This document shows, piece by piece, positions 15,022 through 24,179 of a stretch of DNA of 51,304 nt. Location of the stretch: positions 1-51,304 of the forward strand of contig CALHRD010000018.1 of the NCBI GenBank assembly GCA_938038385.1, read 5' to 3'. The notes under the pieces are model-generated. The model did not search any database. It had not been told where the DNA came from and was given only the letters and a program-made list of their open reading frames with translations. This stretch comes from an uncultured Burkholderiales bacterium (lineage in GTDB: Bacteria > Pseudomonadota > Gammaproteobacteria > Burkholderiales > Thiobacillaceae). The translations under genes and the position numbers were made by a program. The stretch's first letter is position 1. Every line of letters begins with the position of its first letter.

Positions 15022-16227
15022 ATGCCGAGCCAAGAATTCTGTCTCTCCCCCCGCGAGTGCAAACCCGGCCAGTTCTGGTCACTGTTGGCTGTCGGTGGCC
15101 TGGTCATGCTGGGTACCCTGGCGGCGTTCTTCTACCTGGAACATCACGGCCACGTGATGACCGGGATGAACAACCAGATCGTCTGGGGCCTGCCGCACGT
15201 CTTCGCCGTCTTCCTCATCGTCGCCGCCTCGGGCGTGCTGAACGTCGCCTCGATCGGCTCGGTGTTCGGCAAGAAGATGTACAAGGCGCGCGCACCGCTG
15301 TCCGGCCTGCTGGCCATCGCCATGCTGGCCGGCGGCCTGGCCGTACTGGTCCTGGACCTGGGGCGACCGGACCGGCTGATCGTGGCGATGACGCACTACA
15401 ACTTCAAGTCCATCTTCGCCCTCAACATGATCTTCTACAACGGCTTCTTCGCCATTGTAGGCCTGTATCTCCTGACGCTGATGGACCGCAGGCTCAATCA
15501 CTGGTCCAAGCCCGTGGGTCTGCTCGCCTTCCTCTGGCGCCTGGCACTCACCACCGCCACGGGTTCCATTTTCGGCTTCCTGGTGGCGCGCGCCGGATAT
15601 AACTCCGCCCTCTACGCGCCGATGTTCATCATCTACTCCTTCGCCTACGGCCTGGCGGTCTTCATCCTGGTGCAGTCGGTGATGTACAAGTGGAACAACA
15701 TCCAGGTCGACGAGCGTATCCTCAGCCGGCTCAAGAACCTGCTCGCCATCTTCATCGCCGCCTGCCTCTACTTCACGGCCGTGCTGCACCTGACCAACAT
15801 GTATTTCGCCAAGCAGTGGGAGTTCGAGCGCTTCATCCTGCTCGACGGCGGCATCTATCCCCTGCTGTTCTGGGGCGGACAGGTGTTCCTTGGCGGCATC
15901 CTGCCTCTGGTGATGATCTTCAGCCGGGCCGGCAAATCCCCCGCCACGGTGTTCTTCGCAGCGCTGCTGGTGGTGCTGGGCGGGCACTTCCAGATGTACG
16001 TCACCATCATCGGCGGCCAGGCCTTTCCGCTGGATCTCTTCCCCGGCTATGCCGAGTCCAGCAGCTTCTTCGACGGCGTGGTCCACGGTTACACGCCTAC
16101 GATCTGGGAATTCCTGCTGGGCATAGGCGGCATCGCCACGGCCTTCCTGATCACCACCGCCGCCGTACGCGTCCTGAAGTTCATGCCCCAGGACGACTTC
16201 AAGGACATTGAGCTCGAGGCGCATTGA
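15022..16227 (+). CDS. dsrP: DsrP, NrfD-like quinone-interacting membrane subunit
   Basis: A 401-residue polytopic membrane protein of the NrfD/PsrC/HybB family, with about ten hydrophobic segments starting near residue 15 (FWSLLAVGGLVML). It would exchange electrons between the quinone pool and the periplasmic DsrJO module. It is the last gene of the dsrMKLJOP block. An intrinsic terminator lies 45 bp after its stop, which splits dsrA-P from dsrN-R. Confidence 0.96.
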   Translation: MPSQEFCLSPRECKPGQFWSLLAVGGLVMLGTLAAFFYLEHHGHVMTGMNNQIVWGLPHVFAVFLIVAASGVLNVASIGSVFGKKMYKARAPLSGLLAIAMLAGGLAVLVLDLGRPDRLIVAMTHYNFKSIFALNMIFYNGFFAIVGLYLLTLMDRRLNHWSKPVGLLAFLWRLALTTATGSIFGFLVARAGYNSALYAPMFIIYSFAYGLAVFILVQSVMYKWNNIQVDERILSRLKNLLAIFIAACLYFTAVLHLTNMYFAKQWEFERFILLDGGIYPLLFWGGQVFLGGILPLVMIFSRAGKSPATVFFAALLVVLGGHFQMYVTIIGGQAFPLDLFPGYAESSSFFDGVVHGYTPTIWEFLLGIGGIATAFLITTAAVRVLKFMPQDDFKDIELEAH

Positions 16228-16271
16228 GGCCATCGAGGCACCCACATACGGGCGCCCTCGCCCTAGCGGAC

Positions 16272-16298
16272 AAAAGCCGACGATTTTAGTCGGCTTTT
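16272..16298 (+). terminator. Rho-independent terminator after dsrP
   Basis: A perfect 10-bp stem, AAAAGCCGAC (16272-16281) and GTCGGCTTTT (16289-16298), with a 7-base loop, ends in a T-rich arm. The A-rich left arm makes it potentially bidirectional. A TATGAT -10-like hexamer at 16303-16308 directly follows, without a convincing -35, so dsrN may have its own start site 30-40 bp upstream of its ATG. Confidence 0.8.
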
Positions 16299-16345
16299 GT
16301 GTTATGATCGTATCCGGTTCCGTCCTGCCGTACTGACATCGCCCC

Positions 16346-17734
16346 ATGTCCTGCCTCTACCTGTCCGCCGCCCATAAATCCTCGGGCAAGACCACCTTGA
16401 CCCTCGGGCTGGGGCGTGCGCTGCGCCAGCGTGGCCTCAGGGTGCAGACCTTCAAGAAAGGGCCGGACTACATCGATCCCATCTGGCACGGCCAGGCTAC
16501 CGGCCGGCCCTGCTACAACCTCGATTTCCACATGATGACGCGGGCAGAGGTCCAGGCTCTGTTCGCCCGTCATGCGCCGCAAGCCGATATTGCCCTCATC
16601 GAGGGCAACAAGGGGCTCTACGACGGCATGGACCTCGAAGGCGGCGACAGCAACGCCGCCATGGCCAAGCTGCTTGACGCGCCAGTGGTCCTGGTGCTCG
16701 ACACCCAGGGTATGACCCGCGGTGTTGCCCCCCTGATCCTGGGCTACCAGGCCTTCGACCCCGAAGTCAGGATCGCCGGCGTCATCCTCAACAAGGTGGC
16801 TGGCCCGCGGCATGAGGGCAAGCTGCGCGCCGTGATCGAACGCTACACCGGCGTGCGGGTTCTAGGCGCCCTGCCGCGCGCCCCGCAACTGGAAATCGCC
16901 GAACGTCACCTGGGCCTCATTCCCGGCAACGAGACGTCCGAGGCCGAGGCACGCATCGAAGCCATCGCCACCCTGGTCGCCGAGCGGGTGGACCTCGACG
17001 CCCTGCTCGCCCTGGCGGCCCCGCTCTCCGTCAGCGCAGCGACCGTTCCCGCCCCAACCGCCCGCGGCGCTCGGTTGCGTATCGCCATCGCTCAGGACCG
17101 TGCCTTCGGCTTCTACTACCAGGAAGACCTGGACACCCTGCGCGGGGCCGGTGTCGAACTCCTGCCGGTCGACACGCTCCGGGACAAAGGACTGCCCGAG
17201 GCCGACGGCCTCATCCTGGGCGGAGGTTTTCCCGAGGTGTTCATCGAGCGGCTCGCGGCCAACCGGTCCCTGCGCGCCGACATCCGCCGCGCCATCGAGG
17301 CCGGTCTGCCGACCTATGCGGAATGCGGCGGGCTGATGTACCTGTCGCGCAGCATCACCTGGGGCGAGCGCCACGGCGATATGGTGGGCATCGTACCGGG
17401 CGACTGCGTCATGCACCCCCGACCGGTGGGACGCGGCTACGCCCTGCTCGCCGCTACCGGCGAATCCGACCTGGCGCCAGCCGACAGCAGGGCCATCCCT
17501 GCGCACGAGTTCCATCACTCCAGCCTTGTCAACCTGCCCCCTGGCCTCGCCTATGCTTATCGCATGGCGCGCGGCGAAGGCATGGACGGCGAACACGACG
17601 GTTTCGTGTTCGGGAACCTGCTCGCTGCCTACAGCCACCGCCGCGGCTCGGGCGAACGGGGCTGGATCGCACCCTTCCTGGACAAGGTGCGTGCCCATGC
17701 CGGTCTGACACAACCGAGACGCCGTGCGGCATGA
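16346..17734 (+). CDS. dsrN: DsrN, siroheme amidase (cobyrinate a,c-diamide synthase family)
   Basis: A 462-residue member of the CobB/CbiA family. It has the N-terminal P-loop synthetase domain (SAAHKSSGKTTLTLGLG) and a C-terminal glutamine amidotransferase domain with its cysteine nucleophile at about C327 (TYAECGGLMYL). In dsr loci the enzyme is taken to convert siroheme to siroheme amide, the cofactor of DsrAB, using glutamine and ATP. It is separated from dsrP by an intrinsic terminator. cysG, which supplies siroheme, lies 650 bp downstream. An alternative role in cobalamin synthesis is unlikely because no cob/cbi gene is near. Confidence 0.93.
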   Translation: MSCLYLSAAHKSSGKTTLTLGLGRALRQRGLRVQTFKKGPDYIDPIWHGQATGRPCYNLDFHMMTRAEVQALFARHAPQADIALIEGNKGLYDGMDLEGGDSNAAMAKLLDAPVVLVLDTQGMTRGVAPLILGYQAFDPEVRIAGVILNKVAGPRHEGKLRAVIERYTGVRVLGALPRAPQLEIAERHLGLIPGNETSEAEARIEAIATLVAERVDLDALLALAAPLSVSAATVPAPTARGARLRIAIAQDRAFGFYYQEDLDTLRGAGVELLPVDTLRDKGLPEADGLILGGGFPEVFIERLAANRSLRADIRRAIEAGLPTYAECGGLMYLSRSITWGERHGDMVGIVPGDCVMHPRPVGRGYALLAATGESDLAPADSRAIPAHEFHHSSLVNLPPGLAYAYRMARGEGMDGEHDGFVFGNLLAAYSHRRGSGERGWIAPFLDKVRAHAGLTQPRRRAA

Positions 17735-17878
17735 TGGCTCGCGACGGTCCATGCGCTGGCAACACCCATTCATGACCCGCATACCCGTTACTTTCTCACC
17801 CCCGCCCCTCACCTGCCCGCGCCTGAGGGGAGTTTGCATCAGTCGCCACGCGACTCAGACATCAAGGAAGGAAGACCG

Positions 17879-18256
17879 ATGATCAGCCTGACCAAGGAAG
17901 CCGCCGAGCAGATCCGCATGGCGGCGGAGAACAGCGATGCCCAGGGCATGGGCCTGCGCCTGGCCGCCAAGGTAAACGAGGCCGGTATGCTGGAATTCGG
18001 CATGGGCTTCGACCAGGAGCGCGAAAGTGACGCCGTGCACGAGTCCTGGGGCATCACCCTGCTGGTGTCCAAGCACAGCGCCCCCTACCTGCAGGACGTG
18101 ACGCTGGACTTCACCGAGATCGCCCCCGGCCAGCAGAGTTTCGTGTTCATGAAACCCGGGGCGGAGGAGCCCTCCGAAGGCGGGGCCGGCTGCGGCTCCG
18201 GCGGCTGTGGCTCCGGCGGCAGTGGTGGTGGCTGTGGCAGCGGGGGTTGTAGCTGA
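17879..18256 (+). CDS. dsrR: DsrR, IscA-like protein with cysteine-rich tail
   Basis: A 125-residue A-type (IscA/HesB) fold protein. The core (ISLTKEAAEQIRMAAEN, then GMGLRLAAKVNEAG and QQSFVFMKPG) lacks the three cysteines that bind Fe-S in IscA, as is known for Allochromatium DsrR. It is extended by a Gly/Ser/Cys tail (about residues 103-125) with four cysteines in CGSGG-type units. The start ATG at 17879 is preceded by AAGGAAGGAAG; a longer frame from 17834 is rejected. DsrR is needed for efficient sulfur oxidation by post-transcriptional control in Allochromatium. The assignment rests on fold plus position after dsrN. Confidence 0.85.
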   Translation: MISLTKEAAEQIRMAAENSDAQGMGLRLAAKVNEAGMLEFGMGFDQERESDAVHESWGITLLVSKHSAPYLQDVTLDFTEIAPGQQSFVFMKPGAEEPSEGGAGCGSGGCGSGGSGGGCGSGGCS

Positions 18257-18286
18257 TCGCCCTGCGGCGACGCGATGAGCGGATGC

Positions 18287-18309
18287 GGTGGCTGAGGCTG
18301 CCAGCCGCC
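18287..18309. other. Weak hairpin between dsrR and cysG
   Basis: GGTGGCTG (18287-18294) pairs imperfectly with CAGCCGCC (18302-18309) in the 124-bp gap between dsrR and cysG. No T-tract. It may or may not be functional. Confidence 0.25.
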
Positions 18310-18380
18310 GATGCACGCAGCTTCCAGGTCCGACCGGCTCGGCATCAAAACCGGAACCGTAACCCGTATCCTGCACCCTG

Positions 18381-19826
18381 ATGGACTATCTACCGATCTT
18401 TCTCGACCTGCGCGGCAAAAACGCCCTCGTGGTGGGCGGCGGTGACATGGCGGCACGCAAGGCCTCGCTGGTGCTCGCCGCCGGCGCCTGGGTGACCGTG
18501 GTGAGCCCCGAAGCCCTGGCCGCCGCATTCAACGAACTCAACCGCACCGACCGGATGATCCACCGCCAGGAGCCTTTCGCAGAGGCGCATCTCGATGGCA
18601 TGGAGCTGGTCTTCGCCGCCAGCGGGGATGAGGCCCTCGACCGCAGGGTCTATGCGGCGGCGCGGGCCCGCCACCTGCCGGTCAATGTGGTCGACAGGCC
18701 CGAGATCTGCTCTTTCATCATGCCCTCGATCATCGATCGCTCGCCGGTGGTGGTGGCGGTGTCCAGCGGTGGCGAGGCGCCGGTGCTCTCGCGGCTGCTG
18801 CGCGCACGCCTGGAAACCCTGATTCCCGCCGCCTACGGTCGGCTGGCCGCCCTCGCGGGACGATTCAAGAGCCGCGTGCGCCAGCGCTTCCCCAGCACCG
18901 AGGGGCGGCGCAAGTTCTGGGAGAATGCCCTGCTCTCCCCCATCGCCGAGATGGTGTTCTCCGGCCGCGAGCAGGAGGCCGAGGCTTCCCTGGCGCGCAT
19001 GCTGGAGCAGTCCGCCGACGCCCCCGACCGTGGCGAGGTCTATCTGGTAGGCGCCGGCCCCGGCAATCCCGACCTGCTCACCTTCCGGGCGCTACGCCTA
19101 ATGCAGCAGGCCGACGTGGTGGTCTATGACCGTCTGGTCTCCCCCCCCATCCTGGACATGTGCCGGCGCGACGCCGACCGCATCTATGTCGGCAAGGAGC
19201 GCGACAACCACGCCCTGCCCCAGGAGGACATCAATCACTTGTTGGTGCGTCTGGCCAAGGAAGGCAAGCGGGTATTGCGCCTCAAGGGCGGAGACCCGTT
19301 CATCTTCGGTCGCGGCGGCGAAGAGATCGAGACACTGCGCGAGAACGGCGTGCCCTTCCAGGTCGTGCCCGCCGTCACCGCCGCCGCCGGTGTAGCCGCT
19401 TATGCCGGCATCCCGCTCACCCACCGCGATTACGCCCAGGCCCTGATCTTCGTCACCGGCCACCTCAAGGACAACACCATGGACCTGGACTGGGACATGC
19501 TCTGCCGTCCCGGCCAGACCGTGGTGATCTACATGGGCCTCAAGGGATTGGTTACCCTTTGTCGCGAGATGATCGCCCACGGCCTGGCGGCGACGACGCC
19601 GGCCGCCGTCGTGCAGCAGGGCACCACGCTCAATCAGAAGGTGGTGACCGGCACGCTCGACACCCTGCCCGCGCTGGTCGCAAAGGCGGAGCTGAAGCCG
19701 CCCACGCTGATCATCGTCGGCGACGTCGTCAGACTGCACGACAAGCTCAACTGGTTCCACCCCGAACCGGCTGCCGACGATCACTGGCACACACCGCTCG
19801 ACCGTCCGGCCCATCTCGAACTATAG
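18381..19826 (+). CDS. cysG: Siroheme synthase (uroporphyrinogen III methyltransferase / precorrin-2 dehydrogenase / ferrochelatase)
   Basis: A 481-residue CysG of normal fused architecture. Residues 1-200 form the precorrin-2 dehydrogenase/ferrochelatase half, with a dinucleotide site ([15 protein letters not shown]). Residues 220-465 form the SAM-dependent methyltransferase half ([46 protein letters not shown]). It makes siroheme from uroporphyrinogen III for DsrAB and any assimilatory sulfite or nitrite reductase. Its place after dsrN and dsrR supports a supply role for the dsr system. It is the last + strand gene of the sulfur region and converges on ruvA. Confidence 0.97.
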   Translation: MDYLPIFLDLRGKNALVVGGGDMAARKASLVLAAGAWVTVVSPEALAAAFNELNRTDRMIHRQEPFAEAHLDGMELVFAASGDEALDRRVYAAARARHLPVNVVDRPEICSFIMPSIIDRSPVVVAVSSGGEAPVLSRLLRARLETLIPAAYGRLAALAGRFKSRVRQRFPSTEGRRKFWENALLSPIAEMVFSGREQEAEASLARMLEQSADAPDRGEVYLVGAGPGNPDLLTFRALRLMQQADVVVYDRLVSPPILDMCRRDADRIYVGKERDNHALPQEDINHLLVRLAKEGKRVLRLKGGDPFIFGRGGEEIETLRENGVPFQVVPAVTAAAGVAAYAGIPLTHRDYAQALIFVTGHLKDNTMDLDWDMLCRPGQTVVIYMGLKGLVTLCREMIAHGLAATTPAAVVQQGTTLNQKVVTGTLDTLPALVAKAELKPPTLIIVGDVVRLHDKLNWFHPEPAADDHWHTPLDRPAHLEL

Positions 19827-19885
19827 CCGGGCAAAGGCTCGTGCCGGCCATGCGCCGGCATCCGTGACGATGCCAACGCACGCCG

Positions 19886-19955
19886 TGTAGGTCGGGCTTC
19901 AGCCTGACCGGGTTCAGTCGTGCAAGGCGGGTGTCGGGCTGAAGCCCGATCTACA
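19886..19955. repeat. Nested palindromic intergenic repeat, copy 1
   Basis: GTAGGTCGGGCTTCAGCCTGA (19887-19907) faces its inverted partner GTCGGGCTGAAGCCCGATCTAC (19933-19954). Each half is itself palindromic. It lies between the convergent cysG and ruvA genes and could end transcription from both sides. Related copies are at 31808-31931 and 35081-35170. Confidence 0.75.
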
Positions 19956-20000
19956 AGGCCTTGCGATCGGGGGACACGGCTTCGGGGCGTGGTTCAGGCC

Positions 20001-20585
20001 CTATTTCTTCGCCAGCAGCTTGAGCGCCTGGCGGATGGCCTCCTCCAGGGTCAGCCCTTCCGAAAGCTGTTTGACGACCGGGGCGGCCTCCTTGTCGGAG
20101 TAGCCCAGGGCGAGCAGGGCATGCAGCGCGTCGGCCTGGATGCCGGCGGGGGTGGCGGCGGCGCCGGGGCCGGCAGGCAGGGCGTCGGCGAGTTTGCCCT
20201 TGAGCTCCAGCAGCAGCCTCTCGGCCGTCTTCTTGCCCACGCCGGGGATGCGCGTGAGCCGCCCGGTCTCCTGCAGCGTCACCGCCTGCGCCAGTTCATC
20301 CACACTCAGGCCGGAGAGGACGGCCAAAGCCAGCTTGGGCCCGACGCCGGTGATGCGGATGAGCAGGCGAAACACCTCCCGCTCCCTGGCGGTGAGGAAG
20401 CCGAAGAGCTGCTGGGCGTCCTCGCGCACGGAGAAATGGGTGTAGAGGCTCAGTCGCTCACCCACGGCCGGCAGGTTGTAGAAGGTGCTCATGGGCACGT
20501 CGACCTCGTAGCCGACGCCGTGCACGTCGACCAGGACCTGGGGCGGGTGTTTTTCCAGCAGCGTGCCGGTGAGTCTGCCAATCAT
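20001..20585 (-). CDS. ruvA: Holliday junction branch migration protein RuvA
   Basis: A 194-residue RuvA. The start is [12 protein letters not shown] at 20585; the longer open frame upstream reads through an intergenic repeat and is rejected. Domain I (OB fold) covers about 1-64, followed by helix-hairpin-helix motifs ([16 protein letters not shown] and [16 protein letters not shown]) that bind the junction, then a linker and domain III, which contacts RuvB ([19 protein letters not shown]). ruvB, usually next, is not downstream here; cysG on the opposite strand is. The promoter-side gap to the UbiA-like gene is 270 bp. Confidence 0.97.
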   Translation of the reverse strand: MIGRLTGTLLEKHPPQVLVDVHGVGYEVDVPMSTFYNLPAVGERLSLYTHFSVREDAQQLFGFLTAREREVFRLLIRITGVGPKLALAVLSGLSVDELAQAVTLQETGRLTRIPGVGKKTAERLLLELKGKLADALPAGPGAAATPAGIQADALHALLALGYSDKEAAPVVKQLSEGLTLEEAIRQALKLLAKK

Positions 20586-20697
20586 GCTGTTTGCCTTGTC
20601 GTGCTCAGAAACGCATGCACCCGACGCCTGCCGATGGCGCACACGGCGGGGAATGGATGGCTCTGGTTCATGCGGACGGTGAGGGACATGCGCACAC

Positions 20698-20836
20698 GTG
20701 GCCCTTCCCCCGCGAGGGAGGAAGGCGGGGGATGACGATGAGCGCAAGCGATGGTGCAATTGCCGGCATCACCCCCACCCCATCCCTGCCCCATCGAGGG
20801 GGAGAGGGTGTGCAGGGTCGAGCGCGGAGGGTGTGA
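20698..20836. repeat. C-rich palindromic intergenic segment
   Basis: This part of the 270-bp gap between ruvA and the UbiA-like gene contains CTTCCCCCGCGAGGGAGGAAG (20704-20724), a palindromic hairpin, and a second C-rich hairpin around CCCCATCGAGGGGG (20791-20804). The CACCCCATCCCT motif near 20774 matches the complement of the block at 961-980. No reading frame here looks real. Confidence 0.5.
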
Positions 20837-20855
20837 CGAGTGCATCTGTTTCCGA

Positions 20856-21824
20856 TCAATCGGCAAGCCAGTGCGCCATCGCCGGCGCCAGCAGCACGGC
20901 GGTGAGCAGGAGGGCGTGCAGGTGGGCGGCGGCAATGCTGCCGCGGATGGCCGGCCGCAGCCGGTCCGGTCTGGCGGCATGGACGCGCAGCGCGACCGCC
21001 GCGTACGCCGCAGGCAACATCCCCAGCAGGCCGATCAGGGCCCAGGCGCTCAGCCAGCCCGCGGAGACGCTCAGGACCAGCCAGACGCAGGCCAGGACCA
21101 GGATCACGGCATAGCCCAGGGCCGCCCGCCGCGGCTCCAGGCGCGCGACCCAGTGCCGTTTGCCGGCGGCCAGATCGGCACGCCGGTCGGGAAACTGATT
21201 GATGTACAGGATGTTGGTGGTGAGCAGCGCATAGGGCAGGCCGGCCAGCCACGGCAGGGGGGCGAAGGCGCCGCGCTGGACGTAGTCGGCCCCGGCGACG
21301 ACGAGGAGAAAGCCGGTCATGACGCAGACCTCGCCCAGGCCGCGGCTGTTCAGCTTGAGCGGTGGCGCGGAATAGGCCCAGCCGGTCGCCAGCCCGGCAA
21401 GACCGATCCAGTAAAGTCCGGGGCCGGCATGGCCGCTCAGCCACAGGCCGCCGGCGATGACGGCGACGAACAGCAGCAGGCCGAAGGCCAGGGTCTGGCG
21501 GGGCGTGAGCACGCCGTTCTGGATGAAACGCGAACCGCCGGTGTAGGGATACAGGCGGTCGGTGTTGTGCGCGTCCGTGCCATTGAGGTGGTCGTAGTAA
21601 TCGTTGAGCACGTTCACGCCGGCATGGGCGAGGAGGGCAAGCAGCAGGGTGAGGCCGGCGGCCGGCAGATCAGGGGGGATGCCTGCATGCCAGGCGGTGG
21701 CGTAGCCCATCAGGCAGCCGGCCAGGGTGATGCTCAGGAAGGCCGGGCGGGTGGCCAGCAAGTAGCGCAGGAGCGGATTTTCCAGGCGTCCCGGACTGGG
21801 CTCTGCCGCGGCGGTGGGGATCAC
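20856..21824 (-). CDS. UbiA-family prenyltransferase (MenA-like)
   Basis: A 322-residue membrane protein with about eight or nine hydrophobic segments. The two aspartate-rich motifs of the family are present: N74-D-Y-Y-D78-x3-G-x-D84 ([11 protein letters not shown]) binding prenyl diphosphate, and a second motif [18 protein letters not shown]. The sequence is closer to MenA (1,4-dihydroxy-2-naphthoate polyprenyltransferase) than to UbiA hydroxybenzoate transferases, in my reading. No other menaquinone gene is nearby, so the acceptor is uncertain. Its start overlaps the ruvC stop by 4 bases, so it is co-translated with a recombination gene, an unusual arrangement. Confidence 0.88.
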   Translation of the reverse strand: MIPTAAAEPSPGRLENPLLRYLLATRPAFLSITLAGCLMGYATAWHAGIPPDLPAAGLTLLLALLAHAGVNVLNDYYDHLNGTDAHNTDRLYPYTGGSRFIQNGVLTPRQTLAFGLLLFVAVIAGGLWLSGHAGPGLYWIGLAGLATGWAYSAPPLKLNSRGLGEVCVMTGFLLVVAGADYVQRGAFAPLPWLAGLPYALLTTNILYINQFPDRRADLAAGKRHWVARLEPRRAALGYAVILVLACVWLVLSVSAGWLSAWALIGLLGMLPAAYAAVALRVHAARPDRLRPAIRGSIAAAHLHALLLTAVLLAPAMAHWLAD

Positions 21825-22339
21825 AGCACCCGCCCCCCCCTCACCCGGCGGCCCGCGGTGACCAAGGCGCCCAGGCCCAGTCCGCCATGGGCGTGGCAGA
21901 TGGCGCAGGCGAGCGCATCGGCGGCGTCGGCCTTGGGCTCAGCGGGCAGCCGCAGCAGGCGCTGCACCATGTGCATGACCTGCTGCTTGTCGGCGTGCCC
22001 GTTGCCCACCACCGCCTGCTTGACCTGCAGCGCCGTGTACTCGTAGACGCTCTGGCCGGCGTCGGTGAGCGCGGCGATCGCCGCCCCGCGGGCCTGACCG
22101 AGCAGCAGCGTGGACTGCGGGTTGACGTTGACGAACACCTTCTCCACGGCGGCCGCCTGCGGCGCATAGGTGGCGACGATCTGCTGGATGCCGGCGAACA
22201 GGATGCGGATGCGTTCGGGCAGTTCTCCCTCGCCGGTGCGTACCACCCCGCTGGCCACGTACTGGAGCCTCTGTCCCTGCTTGTCGATGACGCCGTAGCC
22301 GGTGACGCGCAGGCCAGGATCGAGGCCGAGGATGCGCAT
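21821..22339 (-). CDS. ruvC: Holliday junction resolvase RuvC
   Basis: A 172-residue RuvC. The four acidic catalytic residues are at D7 ([12 protein letters not shown]), E66 (AAVEKVFV), D138 and D141 ([16 protein letters not shown]), the same numbers as in E. coli. It cuts Holliday junctions together with RuvAB. It follows yebC by 6 bp and overlaps the UbiA-like gene by 4 bases. Confidence 0.98.
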   Translation of the reverse strand: MRILGLDPGLRVTGYGVIDKQGQRLQYVASGVVRTGEGELPERIRILFAGIQQIVATYAPQAAAVEKVFVNVNPQSTLLLGQARGAAIAALTDAGQSVYEYTALQVKQAVVGNGHADKQQVMHMVQRLLRLPAEPKADAADALACAICHAHGGLGLGALVTAGRRVRGGRVL

Positions 22340-22345
22340 CGACGT

Positions 22346-23077
22346 TCAGTCGTCCGGCAGGATGGCCGCCGTGTAGACCTCCTGCACGTCGTCCAGGTTG
22401 TCCAGCATGTCCAGCATCTTCCGGAATTTCACCGCATCGTCGCCGGCGACTTCGGTCTCGTTCAGCGGCTTCATCACCGTCTCGGCGAACTCGACCTTCA
22501 GCCCCGCCTTTTCCAGCGCCTCCTTGACCGTGGTGAGGTCGTTGTAGGGGGCGGTGATGACCTCGATGGAGCCGTCCTCGTTGTTGATGACGTCCTCGGC
22601 TCCGGCCTCGAGGGCGACCTCCATCACCCGGTCCTCGTTTGCGCCCGGCGCCAGGATGATCTGGCCGCAGTGCTTGAACAGGAAGGCCACCGAGCCGTCG
22701 GTGCCCAGATTGCCGCCGTGTTTGGAGAAGGCGTGACGCACGTCGGCCACGGTGCGCGTCTTGTTGTCGGTGAGGCAATCGACGATGACCGGGGCGCCGC
22801 CGGGGCCGTAGCCCTCGTAGCGTACCTCCTCGTAGCTCACGCCCTCCAGCTCGCCGGTGCCCTTCTTCACCGCGCGGTCGATGTTGTCGTTGGGCATGTT
22901 CTCGGCCTTGGCCTTGTCGATGGCCAGCCGCAGGCGCGGGTTGAAGGCGGGGTCGCCGCCGCCCATCTTCGCCGCCACGGTGATCTCCTTGGCCAGGCGC
23001 GAGAAGATCTTGCCGCGCTTCTCGTCCTGGCGGCCCTTACGGTGTTGGATGTTTGCCCACTTGGAATGTCCGGCCAT
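22346..23077 (-). CDS. yebC: YebC/PmpR-family protein (transcription/translation factor)
   Basis: A 243-residue YebC starting [15 protein letters not shown], the family hallmark; a five-residue longer frame is rejected. The GGxxPxxN-type segments ([26 protein letters not shown]) are present. YebC proteins act as DNA-binding regulators in some bacteria and help ribosomes at polyproline stretches in others. The neighbour ruvC is its usual partner. Confidence 0.97.
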   Translation of the reverse strand: MAGHSKWANIQHRKGRQDEKRGKIFSRLAKEITVAAKMGGGDPAFNPRLRLAIDKAKAENMPNDNIDRAVKKGTGELEGVSYEEVRYEGYGPGGAPVIVDCLTDNKTRTVADVRHAFSKHGGNLGTDGSVAFLFKHCGQIILAPGANEDRVMEVALEAGAEDVINNEDGSIEVITAPYNDLTTVKEALEKAGLKVEFAETVMKPLNETEVAGDDAVKFRKMLDMLDNLDDVQEVYTAAILPDD

Positions 23078-23184
23078 CGCTGCCTCTTGCAATCATTCGG
23101 GATAATGGCCGATTTTATCAGGCCTGGCCGTCGCGGCCTCGCAACGCCTGATATTCACCGGTCCGAACAGACAAGACCTCCGCG

Positions 23185-23487
23185 ATGAAGAAGATCCTAC
23201 CCGGCGCCACCCTCGCCGCCCTGACCGTGCTTGCCGCCGGCTGCACCAGTTCACGCACCCTGCACATGGCGGACGGATGGCCGGTGGAGGTCATCGACTG
23301 CAGCGGCCCGCACCTGAGCTTCGGTCACTGCGTGGCCAAGGCCGGGGAGGCCTGCCGCTACGGCTATACGGTGCTCAGGACCGAGGGCGGCAGCACGCCG
23401 GCCTCGGCCGCGGAGGTGACGGGCGGCGGTCTGCTGGACATGTCGGGCAAGATGGAAACGCGCAGGCTGCTGCTGCGCTGCCACTAA
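23185..23487 (+). CDS. Small putative lipoprotein of unknown function
   Basis: A 100-residue protein with a lipoprotein signal: KKILPGATLAALTVLAAGC, with the lipid-attachment cysteine at C20. Five more cysteines or histidine-cysteine pairs follow (IDCSGPHLSFGHC, GEACRYGY, LLLRCH), so disulfides are likely in the periplasm. The mature protein is only 81 residues. I do not recognise a named family, though the spacing of C39, C49 and C57 resembles small envelope lipoproteins. It diverges from yebC. Confidence 0.7.
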   Translation: MKKILPGATLAALTVLAAGCTSSRTLHMADGWPVEVIDCSGPHLSFGHCVAKAGEACRYGYTVLRTEGGSTPASAAEVTGGGLLDMSGKMETRRLLLRCH

Positions 23488-23502
23488 AGCGGCCGGGTCG
23501 AG

Positions 23503-24084
23503 TCAGAACCGGCTGCCGGGCTGTGCCAGAAACGCGGTCTCCTCCGCCGTGCTCGCCCGTCCCAGGATGGCATTGCGGTGGGGGAAACGGCCGAAGCGGC
23601 GGATCACACAGTAGTGGGCGAGGGCATAGTCGAAGGCGTCGGCCCAGCCCGGCGCCGCATCGAGGGCGGCGAACAGCCTGACCGAGCGCCGCTGGTCGGC
23701 CAGGTCCTCGCTGTGCTCGAAGGGCAGGTAGAGGAACAGGCGCTGCGCGGGGTGCATGGCCACATCCCACCCCCGCTCCAGGACCTGCCGGGCACAGTCC
23801 AGGGCGTAGGCATCGGTGGCAAAGGCAGCGGGGGTGTCCCGAAACAGGTTGCGCGGAAACTGGTCGAGGACCACGATCAGGGCCAGGGCGCCGTCCGGCG
23901 TGCGCATCCAGGCGTCGAGGTCGCCGCGGGCAGCGGCTGTGTACGTGGCCAGGAAGCGCTCGCGGATCAGGGCATCGGTTGCCGGGTCCTTGCCGAACCA
24001 CAGCGCCCGTCGCCCTTCCAGACTGGGGTCGGGGCCGAACCAGAAGGCCAGCACCTCGGCAGCACCGACCGTTGCCTCAACCAT
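23503..24084 (-). CDS. DUF924-family protein
   Basis: A 193-residue member of the DUF924 family, recognised from VLAFWFGPDPS at the start, LIVVLDQFPRNLFR in the middle and LYLPFEHSEDLADQ further on, then FGRFPHRNAILGR near the end. The fold is TPR-like and helical. The biochemical role is unknown. No signal peptide. It converges on the lipoprotein gene with a 15-bp gap and looks like a single-gene unit. Confidence 0.9.
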   Translation of the reverse strand: MVEATVGAAEVLAFWFGPDPSLEGRRALWFGKDPATDALIRERFLATYTAAARGDLDAWMRTPDGALALIVVLDQFPRNLFRDTPAAFATDAYALDCARQVLERGWDVAMHPAQRLFLYLPFEHSEDLADQRRSVRLFAALDAAPGWADAFDYALAHYCVIRRFGRFPHRNAILGRASTAEETAFLAQPGSRF

Positions 24085-24179
24085 GGCGAGAACCGTGCAA
24101 CCATGCGCGGGTCACCGCGCTTGCCCGTTCAAGCAGGCGTCGCGGGGCACGGGACATGGCGAGTTGGCAAACGAGGCGC

